Positions 35,603 through 47,979 of a stretch of DNA of 64,000 bases are shown piece after piece. Below the pieces are notes generated by a model. That model made no database searches, was not told the DNA's origin, and was given only the letters and a program-made list of their open reading frames with translations. The stretch is from Conoideocrella luteorostrata. Lineage: Eukaryota; Ascomycota; Sordariomycetes; Hypocreales; Clavicipitaceae. The stretch lies in assembly GCA_032433595.1 (NCBI GenBank), contig JASWJB010000080.1, forward strand, positions 79,824-143,823. Reading direction: 5' to 3'. Made by a program: the position numbers and the translations under genes. The first letter of the stretch is position 1, and every line of letters begins with the position of its first letter.

Positions 35603-38537
35603 ATGAAACATTGGAAGAGCTTGTTCTTTTCGGGCCTCGCGTCCGCGAGTGCCTTGATCAATCGTGATGGAGGCGATGCTCTAGCCAATTGCCCAGGATA
35701 CAAGGCTTCTAACGTCAGGACGTCTGATAATGGGCTGACGGCAGATCTGTCGCTTGCCGGCACCGCTTGCAATGTCTATGGCACCGACTTGAAGAATCTC
35801 ATCCTGGAAGTTACTTATGAGACTGGTGAGTTTCCAAACACATCTTTTTGAAGCCATATGCAAATCTCACTGTCAGAACCAGCGTATTAACGGCTTAATT
35901 AGACAATCGGCTCCATGTCAAGATTCAAGATAAAGACAACCAAGTCTATCAGGTCCCGGAACAAGTCTTTCCTCGCCCCAGCGGCAAATCCTCTGCATCT
36001 GCCAACTATCTCAAATTCGACTACACCTCCAGTCCGTTCTCCTTCAAGGTTAGCAGGCGTGATACAAACGAGGTCCTCTTTGACACAACCGCGGCCTCAC
36101 TCGTCTTTGAGTCGCAATATCTGCGTCTGCGTACCAAACTGCCCAAGGACCCATACCTATATGGTTTGGGTGAGCACTCAGATCCGTTTAGGCTCAACAC
36201 AACCAAATACATCCGCACCATGTGGAATCAGGACAGCTATGGCGTTCCTGAAGGAGCTAATTTGTATGGCACCCAGCCTTTCTATCTCGAGCACCGGGAT
36301 GGAGGATCGCACGGCGTATTCTTGCTTAACTCCAATGGCATGGATATCATGATTGACAAGTCTGCGGATGGGAGTCAGTACTTGGAGTACAATACTCTGG
36401 GCGGCGTATTTGACTTTTGGTTCTTCGCCGGCAAAACGCCAACAACGGTGGTTCAGCAGTACACCGAGATTGCTGGGAACCCGGCTATGCAGCCCTACTG
36501 GGGCTTGGGATTTCATCAATGCAGGTGAGACTGTTTCTTCCTCATCAAAGTAATTCACGCAACACAGCTTTGAGCTGACTTATTCCTTGCAGATACGGCT
36601 ATCAAGATGTCTTTGACGTTGCCGAAGTAGTTTATAACTATAGTAAAGCCAGTATTCCCCTCGAAACAATGTGGACCGACATCGACTACATGGACCGCCG
36701 CCGTGTGTTCTCTGTAGACCCCGAGCGCTACCCACTTCATAAGATGCGCGAGCTCGTCTCTCATCTGCACGATCATGACCAGCACTATGTTGTCATGGTT
36801 GATCCAGCGGTTGCTTATCAAGACTACGAGCCTCTGCACAAAGGCATCGAAGACGACATCTTCCTTAAACGCTCCAACGGTTCTGTCTGGATCGGCGTCG
36901 TCTGGCCCGGTGTGACCGTCTTCCCAGACTGGTTCTCCAAGAACATCGAGAAGTACTGGAACGGCATGTTCAACAGCTTTTTCAACAAGGATACGGGGGT
37001 TGATATCGATGCCCTCTGGATAGATATGAACGAGCCCAGCAACTTCCCTTGCAACTTCCCCTGCGATGATCCGTACGCAGCAGCAAAAGGCTATCCCCCC
37101 CCCGCTCCACCCGTTCGCCAAAACCCCAGAGAGTTGCCTGGGTGGCCTTGTGATTTCCAGCCTCCTGGTACAGACTGTAAGCGTTCCGAGACAGAAATTG
37201 CTCATCAAGACCGCACGCCAGCAACTATGGAACAACCTCTAGCCGTCAATACGCTCGCTCGATCAACGGAGGTTGAGTCCCGTGCCATTGGTGATCAAAA
37301 GGGCTTGCCCGACCGTGACCTCCTGTACCCCAAATATGCCATCCACAACAAAGCGGCCTTCACGGACTCATGGAACGCTGACAAGGGTGGCATCTCCAAC
37401 CACACCGTCAACACAGATCTCAAGCACGAAAACGGTCTGGCCATGTATGACACCCACAACATGTACGGCTCCATGATGTCCATTGCCTCCCGTGAAGCCA
37501 TGCTATCTCGACGTCCAGGCCTCCGTCCCCTCATCATCACCAGATCTACCTTCTCCGGCGCAGGATCCAAAGTCGGCCACTGGCTAGGCGACAACCTTTC
37601 ATCATGGGACATGTACCGTAACTCCATTCGCGAATTGCTCGCCTTCACATCCCTCTACGGTTTCAACATGGTCGGCTCCGATGTTTGCGGTTTTGGTGGC
37701 AACACAACCGAGGAGCTCTGCGCGCGTTGGGCCTCCCTCGGTGCCTTTTCCACTTTCTATCGCAACCACAACGCTGATGGATCCGTCCCCCAAGAATTCT
37801 ACCGCTGGTCTTCCGTTGCAGACTCTGCCCGAAAAGCCATTGCCATCCGCTACCGTCTCCTAGATTATATTTACACATCCATGCACCACGCCTCCGCTGA
37901 CGGGTCCCCTGTTCTCCAGCCCGTCTTCTACCTCTATCCTGCCGACAAAGCCACCTGGGCTCTCGAACTGCAATACTTCTACGGCCCAGGCCTTCTCGTC
38001 GCCCCTGTCACCAAAGAAGGCGCCACCAGCGTGAACGTCTACCTCCCCAACGATCTCTTCTTCGACTGGTACACCCACAAGCCTATCCACGGCGGTGCCA
38101 AAGTTCACACCATCAAGGATGTGAACACAACCACCATCCCGCTCTTCATCCGCTCCGGCGTCATTATCCCCACCCGCCTCAATGCCACGTACACCACCAC
38201 TGAACTCCGCAAACAGGACTTTGAGCTCCTTGTCCCGGTGAACGGGCCAAATGGTCAAGCTAAGGGCCAGCTGTACCTGGATGACGGTGTGTCCATTGAC
38301 CAGAAGGGTAGATATTCCCTCATTGATTTTGAGTACAAGAACGGCCAGCTATCTATTGATGGAGTCTTTGGCTACGATGGACCCGCAAGGATCGCAAAGA
38401 TTACGTTCCTGGGATTGGGATGCAAGCCAAAGGAGGGTAAAATGGAGCACTCCATGGTTGCTGGAAAGTCTCAGAGCACATCTTTTGAAGTAAACTTGTC
38501 TCTGGACAAAGCCACTACATACAAGGCTGGTAACTGA
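35603..38537 (+). CDS. Secreted GH31 alpha-glucosidase (agdC-like)
   Basis: Releases alpha-D-glucose from maltose, oligosaccharides and starch ends, probably outside the cell. Three exons (35603-35825, 35903-36524, 36593-38537) encode 929 aa; introns are 77 and 68 bp with consensus ends. The start at 35603 gives a signal peptide ([17 protein letters not shown]); an ATG three codons upstream is possible. GH31 features in order: an N-terminal beta-sandwich with [12 protein letters not shown]; the barrel with MWTDIDYMD (about 308-316); signature [10 protein letters not shown] with nucleophile Asp426; a Pro-rich loop with [17 protein letters not shown] (about 450-480); HWLGDN with acid/base Asp615; [18 protein letters not shown]; and C-terminal beta-domains. 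The loop and length resemble Aspergillus AgdC-type alpha/beta-glucosidases. Convergent with the caspase-like gene. Confidence 0.95.
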
Positions 38538-39175
38538 AATTCGATTCACAAACAAAATAGTACTAATTGGAGTCGTTGAAGAAATATTATATTTTATGCA
38601 CAACCTAATGAATTCATGAGATTGATTATTTTTGTATTTAACCAAAAAGATAAAAAGACACTTTGTTTCATTCTCCCTATGCCCACATGATTCATAATGT
38701 ATACATTTCCGGGACATATTCAGAGAGTTGCCTCGAAAAGGCAAGAGAATCCAAACAAAGCAATCGTACATGCTACGACATACACCTCAAAACTTTGCAC
38801 CTAGTGCCATGAACTCCTCAACAAATCGGCTAGAGATTTTTCAAACAAATAGTTGATGCAACTATAACTGACCCCTTCGCTCAGTTCCCTTCTCCCACGA
38901 GGCCGTAAATAAATTTCAAAATCCCATAAAAGCAAAAACGCCAAGCCAAGCCAAGCAACTACCATGCTTTGTTTTTTCTGTAGTTCCAATCCCACCCCAA
39001 AAGTATAATTTTTTGTGTAAGTGATGAGTGAATCGTGGCTTCGTTACGTCATATCTGTCTTGATCATGGGGTGGAATAAGACGCATCAGTATCATGGACG
39101 TCCCGTCCATTTCCAACCCCCGCAGAAAATAAAAAATCAAAGGAAATAAAAATCAGAGCGCTGTGGTGATGATAT
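38538..39175. other. Convergent 3' intergenic region
   Basis: 638 bp, AT-rich, between the stop codons of the GH31 and caspase-like genes; presumably 3' UTRs. No gene seen. Confidence 0.6.
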
Positions 39176-41883
39176 TCATGATGTAGCCGTCGCTTGGCTG
39201 GTCTTGACGTCACCCTCTGCTGGTTTCGGTTTCGTCATCGAAGTATACTCTGCCTGAGACGAATCAGTAAAAGACATCTGCGTGGAGTCTTTACGGTCCA
39301 GGGTCGGTCCCGAGCTGCTTTGCGACGAGATGGTGCCATTTGTAGCACTGAGCTGATACTCTCCATCCCCCTTTGCCTCAATGATTCCCTCATCTACAGC
39401 CCACTTGGTAAGCAGGGAGTCAGCCCCTAAGACCGGGCCTTCACCCTTCTCCATATGACGTCCCACATGCTCAGTCCAATCGTCCCAAGCAGTTGGTCCC
39501 TCAAATTTCCCGTGACAGTCATGTTTTGGACACGCTGCTTTCTGTGGTGGCTTGCGTCTGGTAACTAGACATGACTGTTGCATTTCCTTGACATGCGTTT
39601 CCCACTCGGAATGCACTTGCCCGTCACCCTGAGAAGCCGACCTCTTAATTTGATATGGGGCATGCATACGACGTAGATGTTGAGTGAATAAATCTTTGCG
39701 ATTGAACTCGTTGCCTCTGCCTTCCACAGCGCTCTGTGGACATGTAGAGCACCTGTAGTATTGCAGGCAAAGGTGTTGAGACGCAATATGTCTTTTCCAT
39801 TCATTTTTCGACCCGAATGTGCTTGTACAACCAGCGAAAGAAAAGGCGCAGGGGAATGGTCTCGTATGGGCGGCAGCGATATGCTTGCGTAATGATGAAG
39901 AATCCTTGAATGGAGCATGACTACAGTGGCCGCATCGTGTCTCTTGTTTCATAATAGACCGCCGCGGCCCCTTTGCCCCAGAGTTAGGGGTCCTTTTGAT
40001 GTCAACCAGCATAGATGAATCATTCACTGCATTGTCACTGATTCCTTGCGATAGTCGTCGAACTTTCTCGCGTGCTGCGTCTGACATGGCGTCGGGTAAG
40101 GAAGTTCGCGCGCGTCCTGTACGAGCAGCCTCGTCACTTCGATGGTGAACATGACTGAGCGCCTTCAGCTGCTCTGCCGCCTCCTGCATTTCTGCCGAAT
40201 CCTCCACTTCAACTTTAGATTTTTGAGTTTCGCGGCTAAAAGTTGGACCAGAGGGGCTACTCTGTGGGAGCTGATTAGGCCTATCGCTGTGAAGATTATG
40301 ATCCCTGGAAGCAGAAGAATGATAGTGATCGTGCTGTTCGCTATCACGATGAATCCTAGCCGGTGTACCAGCTACGAGTTCTCGTGCCTCCAGTAGTATC
40401 CTACCATGTTCGACTTGCTTCGGAGATGGACGCACTCCTCCCGGCCCGACCAGCTTTTCATACAAATGTATCATGTTGTGAGAGTTGATGTATCCCAAGA
40501 AACAACAGACCTTGTCGTGCTGCACAACGTTCCAAATTGCCTGGGGCATGGAGATGAGTAGCATTGTCGGTGGGCCTAGAAACATGCCTTCAACCGCAAT
40601 CCTAGAACCAAGTGATGGTGTATCTTGAAGCCATTGGTTGAAAAAAGACATGTCCGGGCTGGCATCGCCAACAAAGGTGGTACACACGAGGATTCGCGTT
40701 TCATCAAAGCGAAGATCAGAAACTGACTCCGGGTCAATTAAATGGTTCTCAGGACCAAAATCAGACCCGCCACCAATGCCATCGCCGTTCTGCGCAGACT
40801 TTGCCGGTCTTGACAGCAGTGGAGCCAAAATCAGGCATTGACCTTTTCCGGGCGTAAGTTTGAAGAAAGTTGGCAAGTGGGAATGGACGGAACTTGGAGT
40901 TTTCACACCGCTCTGCACACTTTGCGGCTTTCTGTGTAGTTGCTTTTGTGACAACATAAAGATTTCCTCGTAAAGTTTGTTGACACTGAAGGGCCGTCCA
41001 TTGTGTAGCCTTTGCAGAGCTTCAATCATGTTAGCAGTAAACGAACGACCCTCCTGGTCGCGATGGTTGTGTGCGGTGGCAAATGCAGCGATGCCTTGTT
41101 TGATGCCATGGCCGCTTGCAGTCGAAGGGTTAGGTATGGCGCAGCTGTCAAGCAAAAGAAGAATATCGGATTGGGCTTCTTCGAACAAGCCTGCAATATT
41201 GTCCCACTTGAGCTTGGCGGCATCTTCCCGAGCATTGCTAACACATGCCAAAGATTAGACATTGCTCAACAGCACGTCCATATCCAACCTGATTGACTTA
41301 CCATGCCCAGTACAAATGGCCATCAGCACTCAAATATCCGTGACCGGCATAATATATGATCAATAAGTGGCTCGGTCTGGCATTTTCGAGAAATGACGCC
41401 ATTTGCATGCTAAGTTTGGTGTTGGGATTGGGTACCGTGGGTATCTGCCATCGTTGCGTAGCATAATTGTACTTGTCTTGCAGCGTATGTTCAAGGGCAA
41501 CAAGATCCTCGTCTACCGATCGGTCTTCTTCCCAGCTTAACAACAGTACTGAGACATCGGCGTAGGGCGGTCGTTCAGTCTGCCGTTGTATGAGCATGGC
41601 AGCGTCTTGGAGGTGTCGGGCGAAGGACTCAAAGTCCTGCCGCTCAGCATGCGGTAAATCAGGGATTGCATAGTGTTGACTCTGTGACAGCTAGCGATTG
41701 TGTTAGTCGGGCAAGTAAACCAATTCATCTTCATCGGGGTGGGTGGAATCCCCCGGCCGTGCGTGTCTCATGGCTCACCGATGGTTCGTGGGTGGTGTAC
41801 TGGGTGGCAAGAGGCTGAGCGTTGGGGGCCGGCGAAGGGTTGACTTTGGGAGCCAACTTCCTTTTTTTTGTAGATGGTTCCAT
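39176..41883 (-). CDS. Caspase-like (C14) domain fused to C2H2 zinc fingers
   Basis: Three exons (41779-41883, 41302-41681, 39176-41237) encode 848 aa. The introns (97 and 64 bp) have CTAAC/CTAAT branch sites, and the joins HEPS-SQHYAIPD and YWA-C-NARED are needed to assemble the caspase fold. Start chosen at 41883 (MEPSTKKRKL, with an NLS-like KKRK); an in-frame ATG 16 codons upstream (41931) is possible. Caspase-like part: LIIYYAGHG with catalytic His149 and ILLLLDSCA with Cys194, the expected dyad order and spacing for clan CD peptidases. A long Ser/Gln-rich linker follows. The C-terminal half holds C2H2-type fingers: RCGHCSHAPF...HIAAAH (about 593), PCAFSFAGC...HIASQH, CSTCPQ...HLRRMH and CPKHDC...HVGRH (about 729-755). 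This suggests a nuclear, possibly DNA-binding, protein with a protease-like module. Activity and role are unknown; a paracaspase-like or inactive fold is possible. Confidence 0.85.
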
Positions 41884-44800
41884 CGACAGATGAGCACCAA
41901 GTCGGGCGGCTGCAGATTCAATCAAGAGCAATTGGCGATAGAGCGGACGTGGGGGGAAGGAGAAGAAGAAGAAGGGGAAGGGAAAAATGCCACCAAGCTT
42001 TGGGAAGCTGGGCCGGGTGGATCACAGCTTTGGAGCAACGAGAGGGCAAGAAAGGCGGTAGGTAAATGCTGGTAAGTAAGGTCGAGGCGGATTGGCCTGG
42101 TTTAGCCACAAGGAGGGTGTGATGCCAAACAGCTCAGCAGAGCAGTGATTAAGCAGGAAGGCTGCCGGTGAGTCCATTGATTGGCTTCAATGCCTGCGCC
42201 GGGTGAATTGGCCAGCAAAAGGCGCCGGACTGGAAGAGGGGAGAAGAAGTGGGTTTTGAGGCTGCACGGCGATGACGGACTAGTAGGCATGGAGTATACT
42301 CCGTACGCAGCGACGGCTGGAAGGGCTATTGATTACGCGAGGCTGCCTGCCACCTTGCGGTGCAGGGCAAGCAATGTTAACTTTGGGGCTGGGGAGGAGG
42401 CTTGGAGGCGTCGGTCGTGGAGGACTGGCTGATGTGGCAGATCTGCTGTTTTCGACGACACCAAGGCCCGTCGTGGTACAATATAGCAAGTAACATGTAT
42501 AATGGAGAGAACGACACCTTGCATTCGTGGTTTGCACTGGCAATGGTACGGTCCGGAATATTGGCATTGACATTGGCGCTGGATCTGGCCTTCACATGAA
42601 TGCTGGCATTTTGGAGCCAGAACCCAGCAAGCCATTTAAATCCAACCCCTCGCCGCCTAGCACCTGCCGCATGCCGCCTGCCAGCGACCTGCATAGAACC
42701 TGCCAATCCGGTCCCAGGTACGCACTGGAGTACGGAGTAGTCTGGCCCAGAAATCGGCTGAGCACTAACAAGCTAAGTACTCCGTATTGTTGTATAGATA
42801 GATACATAGACCCTACTCCGCAGTGTGTCAGGCCTCAATGTTCGCGAAGCCTCCAAGACTGCAGGAGGGGCTTTCGACTGCAGCAAGACACCTGCTTTCG
42901 AGTGCAGAGTGGGCGGCACTTGGCTCTGCCATTGGCTAATAGCCGAGCCAGCACTCGTCGATGGGCAGAACCAACAGAATCTAATGAAGCTAGCCAGGGC
43001 GCGTGGAACAGTTTGGTCTTTGTGGGACCACAGCCTGGTCTGCTCTTTGTCACTTAACCACAATGGTTACGTGTTCGATGAATTGAATCATCATCCAACT
43101 AACACGAGCACTCATTGATGGTATGGAGGATGACATTTAGGCTTGCAGACAACGCAATAGCACAGAGATTTGACATCACGCTGCAACCTGCCTCTCCATT
43201 CACCGCCTTAGGAGTCTCATCACACCAGGCAAGAAACAGCTGCCAGGCAGCGAACTAAAGTAGCTCGACGCATAGTTAGTTATCTTTGCCAACGGGAGGA
43301 GACGCCCTGACCATCTCCAAACTACCTTGCTTTGCATCTGTCGCCAAAGCCTAGATCAACGAGATACGTTTCTCCATCTACAAGGGGCATTCGTGTCGGC
43401 ATCCGCTTATCCGACACAAGAATAGAAAAGCTCTAACTCGGTATGCTTGAAACATCTGGTTCACTCCTGCTTCGTGTGTCTTTTCCAAGCGTTCGTAGAT
43501 ACGCCGAAACTCATCTCTGGCAGCCTATCGGCATCTTCAAGTTGAAGCAAGGTTACATCTTCTAATCCCAGCAGCCGCTGATGATAGTCACCCATTTTTC
43601 ATCTAACGCGTACCAAACTGGTAGAGCCGTGGACGATGTGCTTGTTCGAGGTCAGCGCTCATAACAGCCGGCAGTTCGGTCAACCGTCTAAATGGTGACT
43701 TGTGTTTGTGTATTACATATTGCGCATTGGGTTCACATACATCCAATTGACTTGTGTCGCCCAACATGCGACGACACCTATAACGGCGCGTTTGGCCGGC
43801 TCTTCAACCGTCGGCAACCTCTTGGTTGGGTCAGGCTTCAAGAATTGGGGTAGAGATGCAAGAAGCTTTGACCATATGTTTAAGCGCCACACATGGAGGG
43901 GCAGGGGGCAAAACCTAGGCAATGAGGACGCCGAAACTCCCGGTGCTTACTGGAGCATCAGCCTTTGTTAATATGATGAGCTCTCTCTCAGTAAACATGG
44001 CAGCCTTCTCCACAACCCCATGGGCCCATGACTTGGGGGAGCCTGCTGCCCAACAATGATCAAAGTACGCCGCAAATGAGACCTCTGCTCCATGCCAGCC
44101 CAATAGACTGATGCGGAGGAGTCATTACTAGAGGCGGTGAGAACGAGGAGTATGATGTAAGACTGTGATACAATGAGCGACCTGGGCAGCTACGTGACAC
44201 TGTACGCTATGATTGGAGGGTAGACTCAAATGATTTGTGCACTCCTGAATATTTGTGCTCTCCTGTACGGAGTAAGGTAGTCTGATATCTGTGAAACCGG
44301 TAACTACGGAAAGCTAGGATAGAGATCATTCGGCCGAACATCGGAACAGATGCCAAATCATGCCAAATCATGCCAAATCATGCCAAATAGGCAATCACTC
44401 GTCTCATATTACAGGCTTTTCGTGCAGACGGCATGCAAGTCTGCTAAACCCCCTATCACGGAATGTCGACGCAAGCAAACGGGGCTCACCTGAAGGCTGA
44501 GTGGCGAGGCACAGCCACAGCAGCCAAGGCCTAACTATTTGCAACCAGGAAGTTGTTGCCCACTCGAACTGCATTGGCAGAACTATTTATGAGCAAACCC
44601 ATGACCCTAGTAGCCAATCATAGCCATGTACCAGACAGGCTCCGTAGCTAAGGTTTTCTTCTCCTTTGTGCGAACGCTCGAGGCTGGCTAGTCTTCGGCA
44701 TAAAAACTGATCTGGAACGACCAGCTGCGTTTATTAGGTGCCTCGGAATGCATTTTCTTGTGTTGGTCTAAGCGGCACTATCAAAAGTTTCGGAAAAGCG

Positions 44801-45985
44801 TGCCTCAAAACGTTGGGTGATGATCTAATGTCCCCGTGATTCTATGTTGTGATGCGCTGCATCCCTGGCGCCATGACAGCTCAACGAACACGAGGCGAAC
44901 CCACTTGTATTGGGGACCAGAATTGTCAGGAATGGGGCTCTGAGTTGATTTTTTTTTCCAGAGTATTTTTATTATTATTAATACGTCATGGCCTCCGTTC
45001 GGTTTCACAGAAATAGATTTAGAACATAGAACAATATCGTCATGTATGATAAAGAGAGGGCGGTGTCAGCGTTATCACGAAAGTCGAAGGACGCCAGATT
45101 GTGGCGCTCGCAGAGTAGCTGAGCCTCGTCAGTCGTCATACGCAGGGCTGACCTGACCGCTTGACTGTTGCCTCGCTTAGACATTAGAGGCAGCTGTATT
45201 GTGTTGTATTGTGTCATATTGTATAGTCTATACCAGATAGTATCCGATCCTATGGAAGCCCATTATGTCTGGTTCTATGTTTCGAGCATTTGAGGGCTGA
45301 TTGCGTCGTGCATGTCAGCCAAGTGTCAACATTCAGACCTCCAGCGCTCCATCGACGAGAACGAGGCTGCGAGCATCGGAATCCTGCATCGGAACTCCGC
45401 TTCAACGGCAAAAATCCTATAGTGTCGGCTGCCAAGGCTATATTCCGCAGAATAGCACGGAGTATGGTAGTAATAGTTAGTTGACGATTTGCCCATTCGC
45501 CCAGATGACAATAAACTGCGTGCCAGCACTAACCACGGGCAGGTCCGTGATTTGGGCCTGGGTGGCGTCGGACTGCTTGGCTGGGAAAGTTGCCCGCCCC
45601 GCCATGAGAAGCCATTTGCGAGAAACGATTTCCCCTCGCCGCCCGCTTTCCTACTGTCCATCCACATCCACTACCTCCACCACCTCCACCACCACACGAG
45701 GCAGGTGGGCAGGCCTTGCCCGGCTTGGGTTGCGTCACGGCGCGGCACATTAGGTTGACCTTCCGCCCCCGACTCACTTGACCTTTTCCGCCTTTGGGCT
45801 CACCAGAAAATCACCTTATTTTCGTAGCCAGGCACGGCTGACAACCTTTCTTTTGCAACTCACGTAGAAGCGCACGCACTTCGCTTTACCCACCCAGCCT
45901 TGCGCTTCTTGAATCGCCTCCATCTCTGGGCTATTCTCTACGGTCTATCGGCCAGCAAGCGCTATCCGCTTTCCGCCGTCCAGCC
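41884..45985. other. Gene-free spacer between divergent caspase-like and patatin-like genes
   Basis: 4.1 kb without a supportable gene. It contains heptamer copies near 42295, 42729, 42778 and 44267, and a 10-bp tandem repeat at 44351. Open frames up to 176 codons show no domain character. Confidence 0.55.
44351..44388 (+). repeat. 10-bp tandem repeat, about 3.8 copies
   Basis: Identical TGCCAAATCA units head to tail in non-coding DNA. Confidence 0.9.
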
Positions 45986-47979
45986 ATGGACGCTTACGGC
46001 ATTCGCAGGAAAGATACTACCAAGGGGCCGCCACTGCGCGTGCTATCGCTAGGTAAATAGACTTGCTCCTTGAAGCTTGAGCCTCTACTTTCTATATAAA
46101 CAGAGCACTAACAATGTCGCAGATGGAGGAGGCGTGCGCGGCTACTCTATGCTAATCATAGTTCAAGAGCTGATGCACCGAACCTTTGTCGAAGTCGAAG
46201 GTCGGGCCCCCCGACGCCACGAAATACCCAAGCCAAGCGACCACTTCGACCTCATAGTCGGCACCGGAACAGGCGGCTTAATCGCCCTAATGCTCGGTCG
46301 AATGCGTCTTGACTTGGAAACATGTAAAGAGCTCTATGTACGAATGACACGAATGGTTTTCGAGACGGATAAGACTATCGCCGGCATTCCATACCGATCC
46401 ACACTTTTCAAAGCTAGCAAGCTTGAGGAAGCTATACAGCAGGCTGTGCAGGAGCACACCATTTATGAGAGGGAAGGGAATGACGGCCATGAAGAAGACG
46501 ACCTCGTTAATCCTCTTAATGCGGCCCAATACTCCAGCGCAGCCAGCCCAAGGCGTAACCCGAGCAATGCCAGTACTGTAAGCTTTAGCGCTCGGAGTCC
46601 TTCTGCTCAGATGGCTCGGCCAGCCTTCAACTCCAGACATGGGAATCCACACGCAAGGCTATACGACGCTCGAGAAAACAGAACAAAAACGTGAGTTTCT
46701 TGCCACAGCTCCTATAGTCATCACATAACGACAGTTTGCTAAGCTGTTTCATAGCGCCGTCACTGCAGTATATCAAGGTTCTCCACGCAATTCACTTCCA
46801 GCTATGCTGCGATCATACGATTCAAGGCGCGAGCCCCCTCCAGAGTTTGATTGCAAAATTTGGCAAGCTGGTCGCGCGACCAGTGCCATTGGGCTCGCGT
46901 TCAAGCCTATCCGGATTGGCCAGTCCATCTTCCACGACGATGGCGCTGGGACGTTCAACCCTGCACCTGACGCACTAGATGAAGCTGTCGTAAATGAGTG
47001 GCCTGGTCGTGAAATCGGAGTTTTTGTTAGTGTTGGAACCGGCCGCCGCCCAAAGTCTAGTGATTCGAATTCAAATGCGTGGTACGAAGGATTTTTGGGG
47101 GAGTTTGCTGAAGCACGCAAGAGACTCATCTCTAAAATCGAAGGTTGTGAAAAGATTCACGAGTACATGGTCAGGGAACATCTCACGAAAAGAGGAGTCA
47201 ATGTCGAGAATTATTACCGACTAAACGTTGAGGTTGGCGTCGGCGAGTTTGGAATGAATGAATGGCATCGGCTAGGAGATATCAGCACGAGCACGCGGCG
47301 CTACATGGCCCGTGAAGCGGAGCAAAAGCAGATACAGGGAATCTCGACCAAACTCGCCAAGATTCTCAAGGCCAAGATAAGATGGGAGCGTGCGCAGCAA
47401 GGCATCCCAGAACTTGTCACGTCCACATCGGCCACGAATTTTGAGATGCCACTTGCTGTGGAATTGCCCGGTGACGAACCAATTTCTCTTCCTCAGCCTC
47501 CACGGAGCCCTCCCAGTCGCTCTTCATTCGAATCTGGATCTGATAGTCTACAGATTGGGCAAAATCAGCTGGGATCACCTCGTAGCTCACACGATCGGAT
47601 TCGCCCCAACACGAGCGGTTCTCGGGCCACAGGTGCTGTCTCTCCTATTGGAGATGATCCTGATCGCTTGGTCGTGTCAGCTCCAACGCCGAATCAATAC
47701 CAGTATGCCTCTGATTCAGAGAAAATTGCCATTATGGGCCCAGACGAGCATCCCCAGCCACCCCCACCTCAGCAGGTTGCTTCTCCTCCTACAAGAATTG
47801 AACCGCCTCCGCTCCCGCCGAAGACACCATTACCAGACAGCCATAATCGCCAGCGCCAGCCGCAGTCCCCAAACCCTTCCCATCTATCCAATGCGTCAAT
47901 TCCTCCGTACCCCGTCGATGATGACGTACCTCCGCCACCAGTCAACATGGCTCGCAAACCTGAATATCCAGCATATTAG
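45986..47979 (+). CDS. Patatin-like protein lacking the catalytic serine
   Basis: Three exons (45986-46052, 46123-46690, 46755-47979) encode 619 aa; the 70- and 64-bp introns have consensus ends, the first with branch CACTAAC. Splicing joins PLRVLSL to DGGGVRGYS and restores the patatin oxyanion loop (Gly24-Gly29). Patatin phospholipases have a G-x-S-x-G nucleophile elbow, but here the elbow reads LIVGTGTGGLIAL, with Gly71 in the serine position; the codons are ACC GGA ACA. The second catalytic residue is kept as DDGAG (Asp274). The remaining fold is intact (KTIAGIPYRSTLFKASKLEEAI; VFVSVGTGRRP). An insert of about 65 residues (150-215) rich in Ser/Asn and a C-terminal Pro-rich tail (about 450-619, with PPPPQQ and PPPLPPKTPLP) look disordered. 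It is probably a non-catalytic lipid-binding or scaffold relative, unless Thr70 or Thr72 substitutes. Confidence 0.9.
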
